Positions 8,363 to 17,249 of a stretch of 64,000 nt of DNA are shown one piece after another. The notes below the pieces were generated by a model. That model had not been told where the DNA came from and searched no databases. It worked only from the letters and a program-made list of their open reading frames with translations. Each line of letters starts with the position of its first letter. Position 1 is the first letter of the stretch. The DNA comes from Hyphomicrobiales bacterium. GTDB taxonomy: Bacteria; Pseudomonadota; Alphaproteobacteria; Rhizobiales; Rhizobiaceae. Where the stretch lies: positions 62,001 through 126,000 of the forward strand of contig UCEY01000002.1 in the NCBI GenBank assembly GCA_900471605.1. Direction: 5' to 3'. The position numbers were made by a program, and so were the translations under genes.

Positions 8363-9616
8363 CTATTTGCCGGGCTTTTCCGCCTCCGGACCGGTCATGA
8401 CCGAGGCGTTCGGAAGCTGGGCGCTGCGCAGTCCGAAATTCTCCCGCTCGTCGGAAGGCACGCCCTCGCGCTCCTTGAGGCGCCAGATCACGTAAGCCCC
8501 ATAGGCGATCGCCACCAGGATCACCGCATAGATGAACGTGTGCTGGCCGAAAACGGGGGTGAGCAGCGTCACCCCGAGCGGCACGATGGTGGCCGCCGTC
8601 GACCAGGCGACCAGAAGCGTCGAGGAGAGCGGCACGAAATCGCCGGGATCGGCCCGGTCGTTGGCATGCGCATTGGCGACCGAATAGACGGTCTCGACCG
8701 CGCCGCCGAAGACGAGGAAGACGAGCATCAGCAGGATCATCATCGAGAAGGACACGAACAGCGCCGCCAACCCGGCCGCGATGATCAGCCCGCAGGTGAT
8801 CAGGAGCACGAAACGGCGGTCGATACGGTCCGACAGCATGCCGAGCGGATATTGCACGAACAGCAGCCCGGTCTGCATCACCAGCATCAAAAGCGCGACG
8901 TCCGCCTGCGCCACGTGATTGGTGGTGGCGTAGATCGGCACGAAGCCCTGCACCACCATCGACAGCCCGCCCGAAGCGAGCACGCCGATCAGCCCGACCG
9001 GAGAGATCCGCCAGGCCATTTTGATGTCGACATTGACATTGGCAGGTGCGGGCGGGTTGGGCAGGCGGGTGAGCCCGATCGGCAGGATCGAAAGCGCGGT
9101 GACGAAGACGACGGCAAGCGGCGCGAGGTTGCCGTCTGTCGGAATGCGGCCGAAGATCCAGGCACCGGCGCCGAGGCCGAGCACGAAGGCCATGTAGAAG
9201 AAGGACATCGCCCGGCCGCGCCATTCGTTCGAAGCGGCGTGGTTGAGCCAGCTCTGGGCGATGATGAAATTGACGTTGGAGGCCGCTCCATAGACGCCGC
9301 GCGCCAAGACCCACCAGATCGGCGGCGGGTTGATGGCGATCAGCACGGCAGCGATGATGACCATCGCCATCGAGCATGGAAACAGGCGGGCATGGCCGAC
9401 CCGGCGGATCAGCGGCCCGCCGACGATGCAGCCGATGAGGCCGCCGAAGGCGAGCGTCGGGACGGCGGCGCCGGCGGCCCAGGTGTCGCCCGTCTGCGTC
9501 AGCACGAAAGGAACGTAAGCGGACATGATGCCGCTGCCGATGGCGGCGATCGTCATCGAGACGACGATGCTCGCGATCGACAGGGGCGACGCCGTCTCGA
9601 TTGTCTGGCCGTTCAT
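8363..9616 (-). CDS. MFS transporter
   Basis: The 417-residue inner-membrane protein has about 12 hydrophobic segments and a central cytoplasmic loop near residues 190-205. It shows major-facilitator features such as the loop after TM2 ([14 protein letters not shown]) and the second-half equivalent [14 protein letters not shown]. It resembles the YcaD-like/drug-resistance group. The ATG at 9616 follows GGAGAAACGAG; the longer upstream frame is rejected because it crosses the divergent promoter region. It is divergent from an XRE-cupin regulator that probably controls it. The substrate is unknown. Confidence 0.85.
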   Translation of the reverse strand: MNGQTIETASPLSIASIVVSMTIAAIGSGIMSAYVPFVLTQTGDTWAAGAAVPTLAFGGLIGCIVGGPLIRRVGHARLFPCSMAMVIIAAVLIAINPPPIWWVLARGVYGAASNVNFIIAQSWLNHAASNEWRGRAMSFFYMAFVLGLGAGAWIFGRIPTDGNLAPLAVVFVTALSILPIGLTRLPNPPAPANVNVDIKMAWRISPVGLIGVLASGGLSMVVQGFVPIYATTNHVAQADVALLMLVMQTGLLFVQYPLGMLSDRIDRRFVLLITCGLIIAAGLAALFVSFSMMILLMLVFLVFGGAVETVYSVANAHANDRADPGDFVPLSSTLLVAWSTAATIVPLGVTLLTPVFGQHTFIYAVILVAIAYGAYVIWRLKEREGVPSDERENFGLRSAQLPNASVMTGPEAEKPGK

Positions 9617-9759
9617 CTCGTTTCTCCGGAGGCGCAGGCGTCGGCGATTTCCGCCGACTTGAAGCCTGATACTGCTCCATAGCCGATGGAACATGACAGG
9701 AGCTATCGCGGAAGCGCCATTGCCGGTAAAATTCGCCTTTCCACCATCGTCCCACTTGA

Positions 9760-9796
9760 TTCCATGATAGGAGAATGCAATTCTCAGATCATGGAA
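9760..9796. promoter_or_regulatory. Nested palindrome at the start of the XRE-cupin gene
   Basis: An outer inverted repeat TTCCATGAT (9760-9768) / ATCATGGAA (9788-9796) encloses an inner one, GAGAAT (9771-9776) / ATTCTC (9780-9785). It overlaps the presumed start codon at 9791, so protein bound here would block the gene's own expression. It lies in the divergent promoter region shared with the MFS gene. Confidence 0.5.
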
Positions 9797-10366
9797 CAGA
9801 CGGATCATGACATCGAAAACGCCATCAGCGACCGGCTGAAGAGCCTGCGCGCCCGCGCCGGGTTGACGCTCGACGAGCTGGCGAACCGTTCCGGCGTCAG
9901 CCGTGCGATGATTTCCAGGATCGAGCGGGCGGAGGCGAGCCCGACTGCGGCGTTGCTGGCGAGGCTTTCGGAAGCGCTCGGGCTTTCTCTTTCCGCCTTC
10001 TTCGCCGACGACGACACCCGCAATTCGCCGCTCATCCGCAGGGCGGAACAGAAGCTCTGGCGCGATCCGCATACGGGTTATCTGCGCCGCTCGGTTTCAC
10101 CGCCGGGCACGCCATCGCGCGTCGATATCGTCGAGGTGGACTTCCCAGCGCATGCGCGGGTGAGTTTCCCGCCGCGCGAGCAAAGCCGGGTGATGACCCA
10201 GCATGTCTGGCTCTTTGAAGGGGTGCTGGAGATGATCGTCGGCGAGACGGTCCACACACTCCATCCCGGCGACTGCCTCTACATGGATATCGGCGACGCC
10301 TTCGATTTCCACAATCCATCCGACCAGCCAGCCCGTTACGCCGTCGTTCTCGACCGGGGCCGCTGA
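9791..10366 (+). CDS. XRE-cupin transcriptional regulator
   Basis: This 191-residue protein has an N-terminal lambda-repressor-like helix-turn-helix (residues about 15-65, with LTLDELANRSGVSRAMISRIERAEASPT). A C-terminal cupin barrel follows (about 110-188, with LFEGVLEMIVGETVHTLHPGDCLYMD). Such proteins sense a small molecule in the cupin and usually control an adjacent transporter or metabolic gene, here the divergent MFS gene and perhaps the following acetyltransferase. The ATG at 9791 lacks a good ribosome-binding site; an in-frame ATG at 9764 inside the palindrome is possible. Confidence 0.9.
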   Translation: MEQTDHDIENAISDRLKSLRARAGLTLDELANRSGVSRAMISRIERAEASPTAALLARLSEALGLSLSAFFADDDTRNSPLIRRAEQKLWRDPHTGYLRRSVSPPGTPSRVDIVEVDFPAHARVSFPPREQSRVMTQHVWLFEGVLEMIVGETVHTLHPGDCLYMDIGDAFDFHNPSDQPARYAVVLDRGR

Positions 10367-10412
10367 ACACTTTTCATCAGGGGATTTTTAAGATGCCAGG
10401 AGCCTTTTCAAG

Positions 10413-10934
10413 ATGAACGTCACCATCCGCATCCTCGATGCCGGCGAAACCCGCGCCGCGATAGCCGATCTCTCCGAGACCTTGTCCGACTGCGTCAATG
10501 GCGGCGCTTCGCTCGGCTTCATGCTGCCCTTCGGGCCACAGGACGCGGTCAGCTACTGGCAGGAGATTGCCGATGCGGTCGAAAAAGGCGGCATCATCCT
10601 CGCAGCGGCTGAAGTGGAGGGAAGGGTTGTCGGCACCGTGCAGGTGGGCCTTGCCGCCAAGCCGAACCAGCCGCATCGCGGCGACCTGATGAAACTCCTG
10701 GTGCATCGCTCCGCTCGCGGGCTCGGCCTGTCGCGCAAGCTGATGGACGCGGTGGAAGCGGAGGCGGCGCGGCGCGGCCGCACGCTTCTGGTGCTCGATA
10801 CTGCGACCGGCAGCGACGCGGAAAAGATCTATCCGCGCTTCGGTTGGGAGCGGGTCGGCGTTATCCCGGATTATGCCATGTGGCCGCAAGGCGGTTTCTG
10901 CGGGACCACGCTGTTCTACAAGCGCGTTGCTTGA
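10413..10934 (+). CDS. GNAT-family N-acetyltransferase
   Basis: The 173-residue protein carries the acetyl-CoA pyrophosphate loop as VHRSARGLGLSRKLMDAVE (about residues 96-114), after the beta-4 strand MKLL. The C-terminal YPRFGWERVGVIPDYA is the usual GNAT beta-6/7 region. It resembles the small-molecule and antibiotic acetyltransferases. It follows the XRE-cupin gene by 46 bases on the same strand and may be co-transcribed. AGGAG precedes the ATG. The substrate is unknown. Confidence 0.88.
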   Translation: MNVTIRILDAGETRAAIADLSETLSDCVNGGASLGFMLPFGPQDAVSYWQEIADAVEKGGIILAAAEVEGRVVGTVQVGLAAKPNQPHRGDLMKLLVHRSARGLGLSRKLMDAVEAEAARRGRTLLVLDTATGSDAEKIYPRFGWERVGVIPDYAMWPQGGFCGTTLFYKRVA

Positions 10935-11044
10935 GGCCGCGAAGAAAAAATCCGGCAAGAGAAGTCCATCCAGCTCGATTTATTCTTGCAAATCAGGGCA
11001 TATGAACCTGCGCCGATCGATCAGGCGCTTTCATGGGGGACGTT

Positions 11045-11437
11045 ATGCTGATTTTTAATTCGCTGCCGGCGATGCGCCGCGCAGCCTTGATGGCTGTTCT
11101 TACCGCAACCATCTGCTCCGCTGCCGGACAGGCGCTGTCTGCCGACGTGAGCTTCATGATGCGCAACGAGCATCCGAACGCCGTCGAAGTCGAGCTCTAC
11201 AGCCAGGACCGCAAGCATGTCTGGCCCGGTGGCAACCAGGTCTATTATCTGGATGACGGCGAAACCAAGCAGATCCATCTGTCCTGCCAGCAGGGCGAGA
11301 ACATCTGCTACGGCGCCTGGGTCTCCGGCGACAAGCAGACCTATTGGGGCACGGGCCCGGGCAACAAGGAAGTCTGCGAAGATTGCTGCTACGTCTGCGA
11401 AGGCGGAGAGACCGAGGAAATCAATCTGGTCGAATGA
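11045..11437 (+). CDS. Small cysteine-rich exported protein
   Basis: The product of about 130 residues begins with a signal peptide (hydrophobic ALMAVLTATICSAAGQALSA) and is probably periplasmic. The mature part contains seven cysteines, concentrated in KEVCEDCCYVCEGG near the C-terminus, which suggests disulphides or a metal site. I do not recognise a named family. The ATG at 11045 has GGGGGA just upstream; an in-frame ATG at 11033 is an alternative. It stands alone between the GNAT gene and another secreted protein. Confidence 0.65.
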   Translation: MLIFNSLPAMRRAALMAVLTATICSAAGQALSADVSFMMRNEHPNAVEVELYSQDRKHVWPGGNQVYYLDDGETKQIHLSCQQGENICYGAWVSGDKQTYWGTGPGNKEVCEDCCYVCEGGETEEINLVE

Positions 11438-11595
11438 AGTTCCGCAAGCCAGTGGATCGGCCATCGGCCAGTCCCGCTATTCCCGGGAAACCGGGGGCTC
11501 TCGCAAAGCGGCGATCGCCGTTTCGAGCAACATCCCATGCTGCCAATGCACCGCTTTCAGGACGTGGTTCTCCAGAGCCGGGAGGTATCGGAAAG

Positions 11596-12099
11596 ATGAC
11601 GCGTGGTTTTCTCAGATTTGCATCGATCGCTTTTATCTGGCTGGGTTTCTCCTTCGCCTCAGCGGCGCAGGACGCTCCGAAATTCCTCCAGTTCGCCGAA
11701 GAGGTCTATGCGGGTCCGCATGCGCCGGTAAGACTGGCCACCAAGGACGATCGGGCTTTCGCGACGCGGCTGAAGCAGGCGGCCACCCAGCCGGTGAATT
11801 TCGCCGGCCACTATATCCTCGCCACCTGGGGCTGCGGGGCGGAATGTCTCGGCGGCGCGGTGATCGATGCCCGCAGCGGTAAGGTCGTCTTTCTTCCCTA
11901 TTCCGTCTGTTGCTGGGGCGAGGGCGATCCGTTCTATTACCGGAAGGATAGCCGGCTCATCGTCTTCTCCGGCGTACTCAATGAGGAGGGTCCCAAGGGT
12001 GCGCATTTCTTCGAGTTTCGGGACGGCACCTTCCTGCATCTTACGAGCCGGGCCAAGGATGGCACGGCACTTTCCGGTATTCCCAAACCGTCAAATTAG
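11596..12099 (+). CDS. Exported hypothetical protein, 167 residues
   Basis: An N-terminal signal peptide (FLRFASIAFIWLGFSFASAAQ) targets the product to the periplasm. The mature domain contains VNFAGHYILATWGCGAECLGG and YSVCCWGEGDPFYYRKDS, a pattern I have seen in rhizobial conserved hypothetical proteins but cannot name. Four conserved-looking cysteines may form disulphides. GGAGG lies 11 bases before the ATG at 11596. It converges on the hydrolase gene with eight bases between the stops. Confidence 0.65.
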   Translation: MTRGFLRFASIAFIWLGFSFASAAQDAPKFLQFAEEVYAGPHAPVRLATKDDRAFATRLKQAATQPVNFAGHYILATWGCGAECLGGAVIDARSGKVVFLPYSVCCWGEGDPFYYRKDSRLIVFSGVLNEEGPKGAHFFEFRDGTFLHLTSRAKDGTALSGIPKPSN

Positions 12100-12107
12100 C
12101 CTCTCGC

Positions 12108-13178
12108 TCAATCGCCGGATTTCAGCGCCTTGTCGAATGCGGTGACGATCAGCCCGGTCAGTTCCCGGTGGATTTCGGCACGCTGCCGGCCGGTTTCATC
12201 GCAGATAGGATCCTGCTCGCCGATAGATTTCAGGAATTCCGCCGCATCCGGTTTGCAGACGGGCAGGAAGCTGAAATGGTCGGCATTCTCGACCTGCGCG
12301 TAAGCGGCGTCAGGTGCCTGGCCGGCCAATGGTCGGGCGTATACGGCAGCCGGAATCTTGCCGGCGCCGCCGAGATTGATAAAGGTCACCGGAATATCGA
12401 TGGCACTCACGCTGGCTGCCGTGAAAGCCATCGCAAGGCCGGGATCGACGATGACGGCCGCGGTGATGCGCGGATCGCGGTTCGATCTTTCGAAGCGTGT
12501 CCTGTCGACGGTTTTGAGATCGAATGTCTCGACCGCGACCTGTTCGCCATCGGCAAAACCGCGCCCGCCTCGGAACCAGGTGCAATCCATCATGGCCGGA
12601 TAGTCGTCGCAATATCGTTTGTAGGCATCGAGATCGGCACGGGCGCCGGCAAGCTCAGTCGCCGTACTGCCGCCGAGCGAGAACCCGAGAACGCCGATAT
12701 GCTTCGCGTCGATTGCCGTCTTCCAGGGGGCTTCTCCGGTCAAGGCGGTGATGACGTCGGAGAGGTCCTGGGTGCGTTCCCAGATCTTGGGCGTGGCGGC
12801 CGGCGTGGAATCGCCGCTCGTGGTGCCGGGATGATTGGGGCCGGCGACGATGAAACCCGCTTCGGCAAGCTTGGTGGCAATCCAGGTCATGCCTTCGGCG
12901 CGGGAACCGGAGCCATGGGACAGGAGCACGAGTGGAAAGCGGCCGCTTTCGAGGGACGCGTTCTTGGAAGCAGGCGATCCCTCGAAAATCCGGTTGTCGC
13001 CGACGAAAGTCTTTTCGCCGTCACCCTTTGACGGGTACCAGACGGTGACCGCAAGTGCCCGGTCGTGCTCGGGCGAAACCACGCTGATTTTCCGGACACC
13101 GACCGGATCGGCGGCAAGAAGGGGCGAACTGCCGATACCCGCAAGCACAAGGGCAACAAGATGGAGGGTGGGTCGCAT
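12108..13178 (-). CDS. Secreted alpha/beta hydrolase, PAF-acetylhydrolase/dienelactone-hydrolase type
   Basis: This 356-residue protein has a signal peptide (residues 1-22) and an alpha/beta hydrolase core. The oxyanion region LLSHGSGSR is at 86-93, the nucleophile elbow GFSLGG has Ser167, and the likely His is in ENADHFSF. The overall form matches predicted dienelactone hydrolases and platelet-activating-factor acetylhydrolase-like lipases. Cysteines in YCDDYPAMMDCTW may form a disulphide. A GAGG precedes the ATG at 13178. It lies 112 bases downstream of the MFS gene on the same strand, with alternative hairpins between. The substrate is unknown. Confidence 0.8.
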   Translation of the reverse strand: MRPTLHLVALVLAGIGSSPLLAADPVGVRKISVVSPEHDRALAVTVWYPSKGDGEKTFVGDNRIFEGSPASKNASLESGRFPLVLLSHGSGSRAEGMTWIATKLAEAGFIVAGPNHPGTTSGDSTPAATPKIWERTQDLSDVITALTGEAPWKTAIDAKHIGVLGFSLGGSTATELAGARADLDAYKRYCDDYPAMMDCTWFRGGRGFADGEQVAVETFDLKTVDRTRFERSNRDPRITAAVIVDPGLAMAFTAASVSAIDIPVTFINLGGAGKIPAAVYARPLAGQAPDAAYAQVENADHFSFLPVCKPDAAEFLKSIGEQDPICDETGRQRAEIHRELTGLIVTAFDKALKSGD

Positions 13179-13236
13179 GGAAGCCTCTTTCGATCTGGGA
13201 AAAGAAGGCTGATCCCTGGCAGGGGGAGGGCAGGTT

Positions 13237-13277
13237 GACGACCTCGATCACGTTCGAGGTCGTCCTTAAACGTGATC
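13237..13277. repeat. Two overlapping, mutually exclusive hairpins
   Basis: GACGACCTCGA (13237-13247) pairs perfectly with 13254-13264. GATCACGTT (13246-13254) pairs perfectly with 13269-13277. The two stems share bases, so only one can form. They lie between the MFS stop (13291) and the hydrolase start (13178) on the minus strand, where they could end or regulate the transcript. Confidence 0.5.
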
Positions 13278-13290
13278 TTGTCCTATCGGC

Positions 13291-14505
13291 TCAGATCCGG
13301 GTGCGCTTTTCCGTCAGGAAATAAAGGAAGGCCACAACAGGCAGGGCAAGGCCGATCGAGGAGGCGAGCAGCCAGCCGCCCTCGGCAAAGGCCCAGGCGC
13401 CGACGGCCGAGCCGATTGCGCCGCCGCAGAAGAAGGTCGCCATATAGAGGCCGTTGAGCCGGCTCCTCAGGTCCGCGCCGAGATTGTAGATCGACCGCTG
13501 GCCGATCACCATCGTCATCGTCACGCCGAAATCGAGCAGGATGGCGGCAAGGGTCAGAAGCGCAAGCGCGACGACCGAGCCCTCCGGCGCGATGTGCGTG
13601 ATCAGGAAGGCGACGGCGACGGCGGCGATGCCAAAGACCGTCGCGGGCCGGCCGAGATCGCGGTCGGCAAGGCGTCCGGCGATCGGCGAGGCGATGGCGC
13701 CGGCAACGCCGGCGAGCGCAAACAGCGCGATACCGGCCTGGCTGAGATGGAAGGCGGGACCGGCGAGAACCAAAGGCGTCACCGTCCAGAACAGGCTGAA
13801 CGTGGCGAACTGGCAGGCCTGGTAAAAGGCCCGGCGGCGCAGGACCGGTTGGCTGGCGTAGATGCTCCCCATCGAGGCGAGCAGAGCGGCATAGGAGAGC
13901 TTCGTTTGCGGCACGCGCTTCGGCAAGCGGGCGGCAAGCACGAAACCGAGCAGGATCATCACCGCCGCCGACACGAAGAAGACGGCGTGCCAGGAGGAGA
14001 TTTCGGCAACGAAACTTGAAACCGGGCGGGCCATCATGATGCCGATCATCAGACCGCTCATGACATTGCCGACCACCCGCCCGCGATTGGCGTCGTTGGT
14101 GAGGCTGGCAGCGAACGGCACGATCATCTGCACGGCGGTGGAGCCGATGCCGATTGCGAGCGACGCGGCAAGGAACGGCACCGACGCGGTCGACAGGCCG
14201 GCACCGAGCAGCGCCAGCGTGACGACGCCGATCATGGTGAGGATCAGCCGGCGGTTTTCGAGAAGGTCGCCAAGCGGCACGACCAGCAGCAGGCCAAGGC
14301 CGTAACCGATCTGCGTCAGGGTGACGATGAGGCCGGTGGCATGTGCCGGCAGGCCGATCGAGGCAGCGATCGGGCCTGCGAGCGGCTGGGAATAATAGAG
14401 ATTGGCGGCGACGAGCCCGCAGGCTGCGGCCATCACGAAGGTCATGGCGGCGGACAGTCCTGAAGTGGCCGCCGGCGTGGCCATCGTTGCGGTATTGGTA
14501 GTCAT
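13291..14505 (-). CDS. MFS transporter (YnfM/ARAJ-like efflux)
   Basis: The 404-residue membrane protein has about 12 transmembrane segments. It contains the motif AANLYYSQPLAGPIAASIG after TM1, typical of the ARAJ/YnfM drug-efflux branch, and the MFS loop PLGDLLENRRLI after TM2. GGAGCTTTCC precedes the ATG at 14505. It follows the TetR gene by 33 bases on the same strand, so the repressor and exporter form one operon behind the palindrome at 15161-15182. The likely role is export of a toxic compound sensed by that TetR. Confidence 0.88.
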   Translation of the reverse strand: MTTNTATMATPAATSGLSAAMTFVMAAACGLVAANLYYSQPLAGPIAASIGLPAHATGLIVTLTQIGYGLGLLLVVPLGDLLENRRLILTMIGVVTLALLGAGLSTASVPFLAASLAIGIGSTAVQMIVPFAASLTNDANRGRVVGNVMSGLMIGIMMARPVSSFVAEISSWHAVFFVSAAVMILLGFVLAARLPKRVPQTKLSYAALLASMGSIYASQPVLRRRAFYQACQFATFSLFWTVTPLVLAGPAFHLSQAGIALFALAGVAGAIASPIAGRLADRDLGRPATVFGIAAVAVAFLITHIAPEGSVVALALLTLAAILLDFGVTMTMVIGQRSIYNLGADLRSRLNGLYMATFFCGGAIGSAVGAWAFAEGGWLLASSIGLALPVVAFLYFLTEKRTRI

Positions 14506-14538
14506 GGAAAGCTCCTTGGGAGGAAGGATCGGATAAAA

Positions 14539-15147
14539 TCAGTCGAGAAGTCTCATGGCCGTGTCGACCACGGAAAGGGCCCGCTCACGGCTCGGGCCGG
14601 TCTTGCCCAGCACCCTGAGCCCCTGGGTTACCGACAGCAGAAGGCGGGCGGTGGCGGCCGGATCGGTTGTTGTCGGAATGGAGCCATCCGCATGGCCCTC
14701 GCGGATCAGGGTCTCGAACAGGGCTTCGCTGCGGGCCATGGAGCGATCGACCCGCTCGGCGGCCTCGGCATCGTAGACCGCAAGCTCGATCGCCGTTCCG
14801 ACGACCAGACAGCCGCGCCGGCCGTTCTCTCCATGCGAGGCTTCGGCGTAAAAGCGCAGCATGCGGGAAACCTTGTCGCGGCCGTTCTCGCCGCCGGCCA
14901 GTTCCTCATCGAGGACGGCGTTGCGGACTTGCTTGTAACGGTCGAAGCTCGCGAGAAAGATCGCCTTCTTGTCCTTGAACGCCTTGTAGAGGCTGCCGGC
15001 GGCAAGCCCCATGGCGTCCTTGAGTTCGGAAATCGAGGCCGCATGATAGCCCCTCTCGGAAAAGACGACGATCGCCTTGTCGAGGGCCTCTTCGATCTCG
15101 AATTCGCGGGGACGACCCGGCGGGCGCGTCGTAGCATTGATATCCAT
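14539..15147 (-). CDS. TetR-family regulator of the adjacent MFS exporter
   Basis: The 202-residue protein has an N-terminal helix-turn-helix (FEIEEALDKAIVVFSERGYHAASISELKDAMGL, then AAGSLYKAFKDKKAIF, about residues 15-63) and an all-helical ligand domain. The C-terminal region with RRGCLVVGTAIELA is typical of the TetR subgroup with a TetR_C_16-like domain. It is the first gene of an operon with the MFS exporter, and an imperfect palindrome lies 14 bases ahead of its start. The ligand is unknown. Confidence 0.9.
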   Translation of the reverse strand: MDINATTRPPGRPREFEIEEALDKAIVVFSERGYHAASISELKDAMGLAAGSLYKAFKDKKAIFLASFDRYKQVRNAVLDEELAGGENGRDKVSRMLRFYAEASHGENGRRGCLVVGTAIELAVYDAEAAERVDRSMARSEALFETLIREGHADGSIPTTTDPAATARLLLSVTQGLRVLGKTGPSRERALSVVDTAMRLLD

Positions 15148-15160
15148 GATGGCGGCTTAA

Positions 15161-15182
15161 TTTGGAAACGGTCGTTCCCCAA
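15161..15182. promoter_or_regulatory. Imperfect palindrome, probable TetR operator
   Basis: TTTGGAAACG and CGTTCCCCAA are complementary at 8 of 10 positions around a two-base centre. The site is 14 bases before the tetR start, where a bound repressor would block the tetR-MFS promoter. Confidence 0.5.
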
Positions 15183-15335
15183 TAGAAGCATGTTTGCTCT
15201 TCGTCAAGAGCAAAGCCTGGTTACCGCGTGCGAAGCCTCGGTGTCGGCATTTGCACCCGGTCGAAAAATGGGTGGGAACACTTCGGCCACCGAGCGGTTA
15301 CGCCTCTGTCACCAACCCAAAAGCTGGAGGCAGAC

Positions 15336-15506
15336 ATGAGCAAGAGTGACGTAGAACAGGCCGTCAAACGCGCCGAGCGACAGGTCGAGAACACCAGTTC
15401 CGGAGGCCACCTCGGCGGCACCTATTATGGCCAGAACCCCGACGGCAAGACGGCGTCGACGAACACCAATGTCGGCAAGAACCGTCCCAACACGGGCAGC
15501 AGCTAG
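15336..15506 (+). CDS. Small hydrophilic protein, 56 residues
   Basis: MSKSDVEQAVKRAERQVEN opens a short amphipathic helix, followed by a Gly/Asn/Thr-rich tail (GGTYYGQNPDG, TNTNVGKNRP). There is no signal peptide or membrane segment. TGGAGG ends five bases before the ATG at 15336, and a good terminator follows at 15534, so this is a complete small transcription unit. I do not recognise the family; stress-related small hydrophilic proteins look similar. Confidence 0.65.
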   Translation: MSKSDVEQAVKRAERQVENTSSGGHLGGTYYGQNPDGKTASTNTNVGKNRPNTGSS

Positions 15507-15533
15507 ACGTCACCAGGATCAGGAGATTTGAAG

Positions 15534-15558
15534 AGCCCCGCCGCGTGCGGGGCTTTTT
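15534..15558 (+). terminator. Rho-independent terminator
   Basis: AGCCCCGC (15534-15541) pairs with 15547-15554 and is followed by TTTTT, 28 bases after the small gene's stop. Confidence 0.85.
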
Positions 15559-15705
15559 GTTGTATGATCCCCAAATCCGGTTGCGAAAAAAAATCGGTTG
15601 CGTCTGTCGGGAGGGGAGGCGCTCACGCGTCCTGGGTTCAAGGATGGCATTGCGATGTCGCGCCATCCGTCCTGATCTCGGAACCTGTGACAATGGGGAG
15701 TAGAC

Positions 15706-16920
15706 ATGAGTAGCAATTATCGTTGGGTCATCGTCGCAGCCGGCGCCCTGATGGGCTGCGTTGCCGTCGGCACGATGTTTTCGCTTGCCATTTTTCTGGA
15801 GCCGATCGCCAGGGCGACCGGTTGGTCGCATGCCGGCATTTCAAGCGCGATGACGCTGAATTTCGTCGTCATGGGCCTCGGCGGCTTCATGTGGGGCACG
15901 TTGAGCGACCGCTTCGGCGCACGGATCGTTGTGCTGATCGGGGCGGTACTTCTCGGTCTGGCGCTGGTACTCGCCAGTCAGACGCAAAGCCTGATCGCCT
16001 TTCAGTTGATCTACGGCTGCCTCGTCGGGCTTGCCGCCAGCGCCTTTTTCGCACCGATGATCGCCGTCACCATGTCCTGGTTCGACGAACATCGCAGTCT
16101 GGCGGTCTCGCTGGTATCGGCCGGCATGGGCATGGCGCCGATGACCGTCTCGCCTTTCGCCCGCTGGCTGATTACCGCCTACGACGACTGGCGTCTGGCC
16201 ATGCTCTTCATCGGCATCGGCGCCTGGATCCTGCTCCTGCCGACCGCTTTCTTCGTCCGCAATCCACCGGTCCTGACCGTCGCGGAGGGCACGGTTTCGG
16301 AGCCTGGCGCTGAAGGCGCCGGCATGCCGCTGGCGAGGGTGTTCCGCTCGCCGCAGTTCCTGGTGCTCGGATTTACCTTCTTTGCCTGCTGCGCGGCCCA
16401 TTCCGGGCCGATCTTCCATATGGTGAGCTATGCGATGTTCTGCGGCGTGGCGCCGATGGCGGCGGTCAGCATCTACAGCGTCGAAGGGGCGGCAGGCCTC
16501 GGCGGTCGCATCCTCTTCGGCGTGCTGGCCGACCGGTTGGGCGTCAAGCCGGTGCTGATCGGCGGGCTGATGATCCAGGCTGCGGTCATAGCGGCTTACA
16601 CGATGGCGAGCGATCTCAGCCAGTTCTACATGCTGGCGGTGATTTTCGGCGGCACCTATGGCGGTGTCATGCCGCTTTATGCGGTGCTGGCGCGGGACTA
16701 TTTCGGGCCGAAGATCATGGGCACCGTGTTTGGTGCAGCAACCATGCTGTCGAGCATCGGCATGGCCTTCGGGCCTCTTGCCGGCGGCTGGGCCTTCGAC
16801 CATTTCGCCAATTACGACTGGCTGTTTTTTGGGTCGGCGCTGGTCGGCCTCGGGGCCGTGGCGATCGCTCTCGCCTTTCCGCCGCTGCCGCGCCAGCCGG
16901 CACAGCTTCAGCCCGCCTGA
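15706..16920 (+). CDS. MFS transporter, OFA/monocarboxylate type
   Basis: The 404-residue protein has about 12 transmembrane segments. It resembles the oxalate/formate and monocarboxylate transporter branch: RWVIVAAGALMGCVAVGTMFSLAIFLEPI at the start, GTLSDRFGARIVVLIG after TM2, and GRILFGVLADRLGVKPVLIGG in the second half. GGGGAG precedes the ATG. It stands alone between two terminators and has no dedicated regulator beside it. A small organic acid is a plausible substrate, by family only. Confidence 0.87.
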   Translation: MSSNYRWVIVAAGALMGCVAVGTMFSLAIFLEPIARATGWSHAGISSAMTLNFVVMGLGGFMWGTLSDRFGARIVVLIGAVLLGLALVLASQTQSLIAFQLIYGCLVGLAASAFFAPMIAVTMSWFDEHRSLAVSLVSAGMGMAPMTVSPFARWLITAYDDWRLAMLFIGIGAWILLLPTAFFVRNPPVLTVAEGTVSEPGAEGAGMPLARVFRSPQFLVLGFTFFACCAAHSGPIFHMVSYAMFCGVAPMAAVSIYSVEGAAGLGGRILFGVLADRLGVKPVLIGGLMIQAAVIAAYTMASDLSQFYMLAVIFGGTYGGVMPLYAVLARDYFGPKIMGTVFGAATMLSSIGMAFGPLAGGWAFDHFANYDWLFFGSALVGLGAVAIALAFPPLPRQPAQLQPA

Positions 16921-16948
16921 GCCGTTCGGACATGCGCAGCCCGAAAAC

Positions 16949-16980
16949 AAAAAGAGCCCGGAAAATCCCGGGCTCTTTTT
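16949..16980. terminator. Bidirectional terminator
   Basis: GAGCCCGG (16954-16961) pairs perfectly with 16968-16975 and is flanked by A5 and T5. It serves the MFS gene on the plus strand and the 73-residue gene on the minus strand. Confidence 0.9.
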
Positions 16981-16985
16981 GACGT

Positions 16986-17207
16986 TCAGTGCTCGGCCGG
17001 AGCCTTGCGGCCCTTGGCTCGAACCGGAGCCGGGGTCGGCTCGGCAGCTTCGCGTTCGAGGCGAAGCTGACGCAATTTCTCGGTTTTCTTTTCCCGCTGG
17101 GTCGCTTCCGCCGAAATGATGGAGCGCGCGGTATGATCTGTCGCGGCAGCTTTGTCACGCGCGGAAAGCTTGGTGGGATTGAAGAATTCGTCCTTGGTGG
17201 CGGCCAT
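16986..17207 (-). CDS. Small basic hypothetical protein next to rpsU
   Basis: The 73-residue protein is rich in Lys, Arg, Ala and Glu, with one long predicted helix (AATDHTARSIISAEATQREKKTEKLRQLRLEREAAE) and a Pro/Ala-rich basic tail. It has no signal peptide. GGAGGATATT precedes the ATG at 17207. It follows rpsU by 42 bases on the same strand and is probably co-transcribed with it. Similar small proteins beside rpsU are common in rhizobia but have no assigned function. Confidence 0.7.
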   Translation of the reverse strand: MAATKDEFFNPTKLSARDKAAATDHTARSIISAEATQREKKTEKLRQLRLEREAAEPTPAPVRAKGRKAPAEH

Positions 17208-17249
17208 AATATCCTCCTTCCTGGTGGGATGTCCGTGCGGTCAGAGCGA

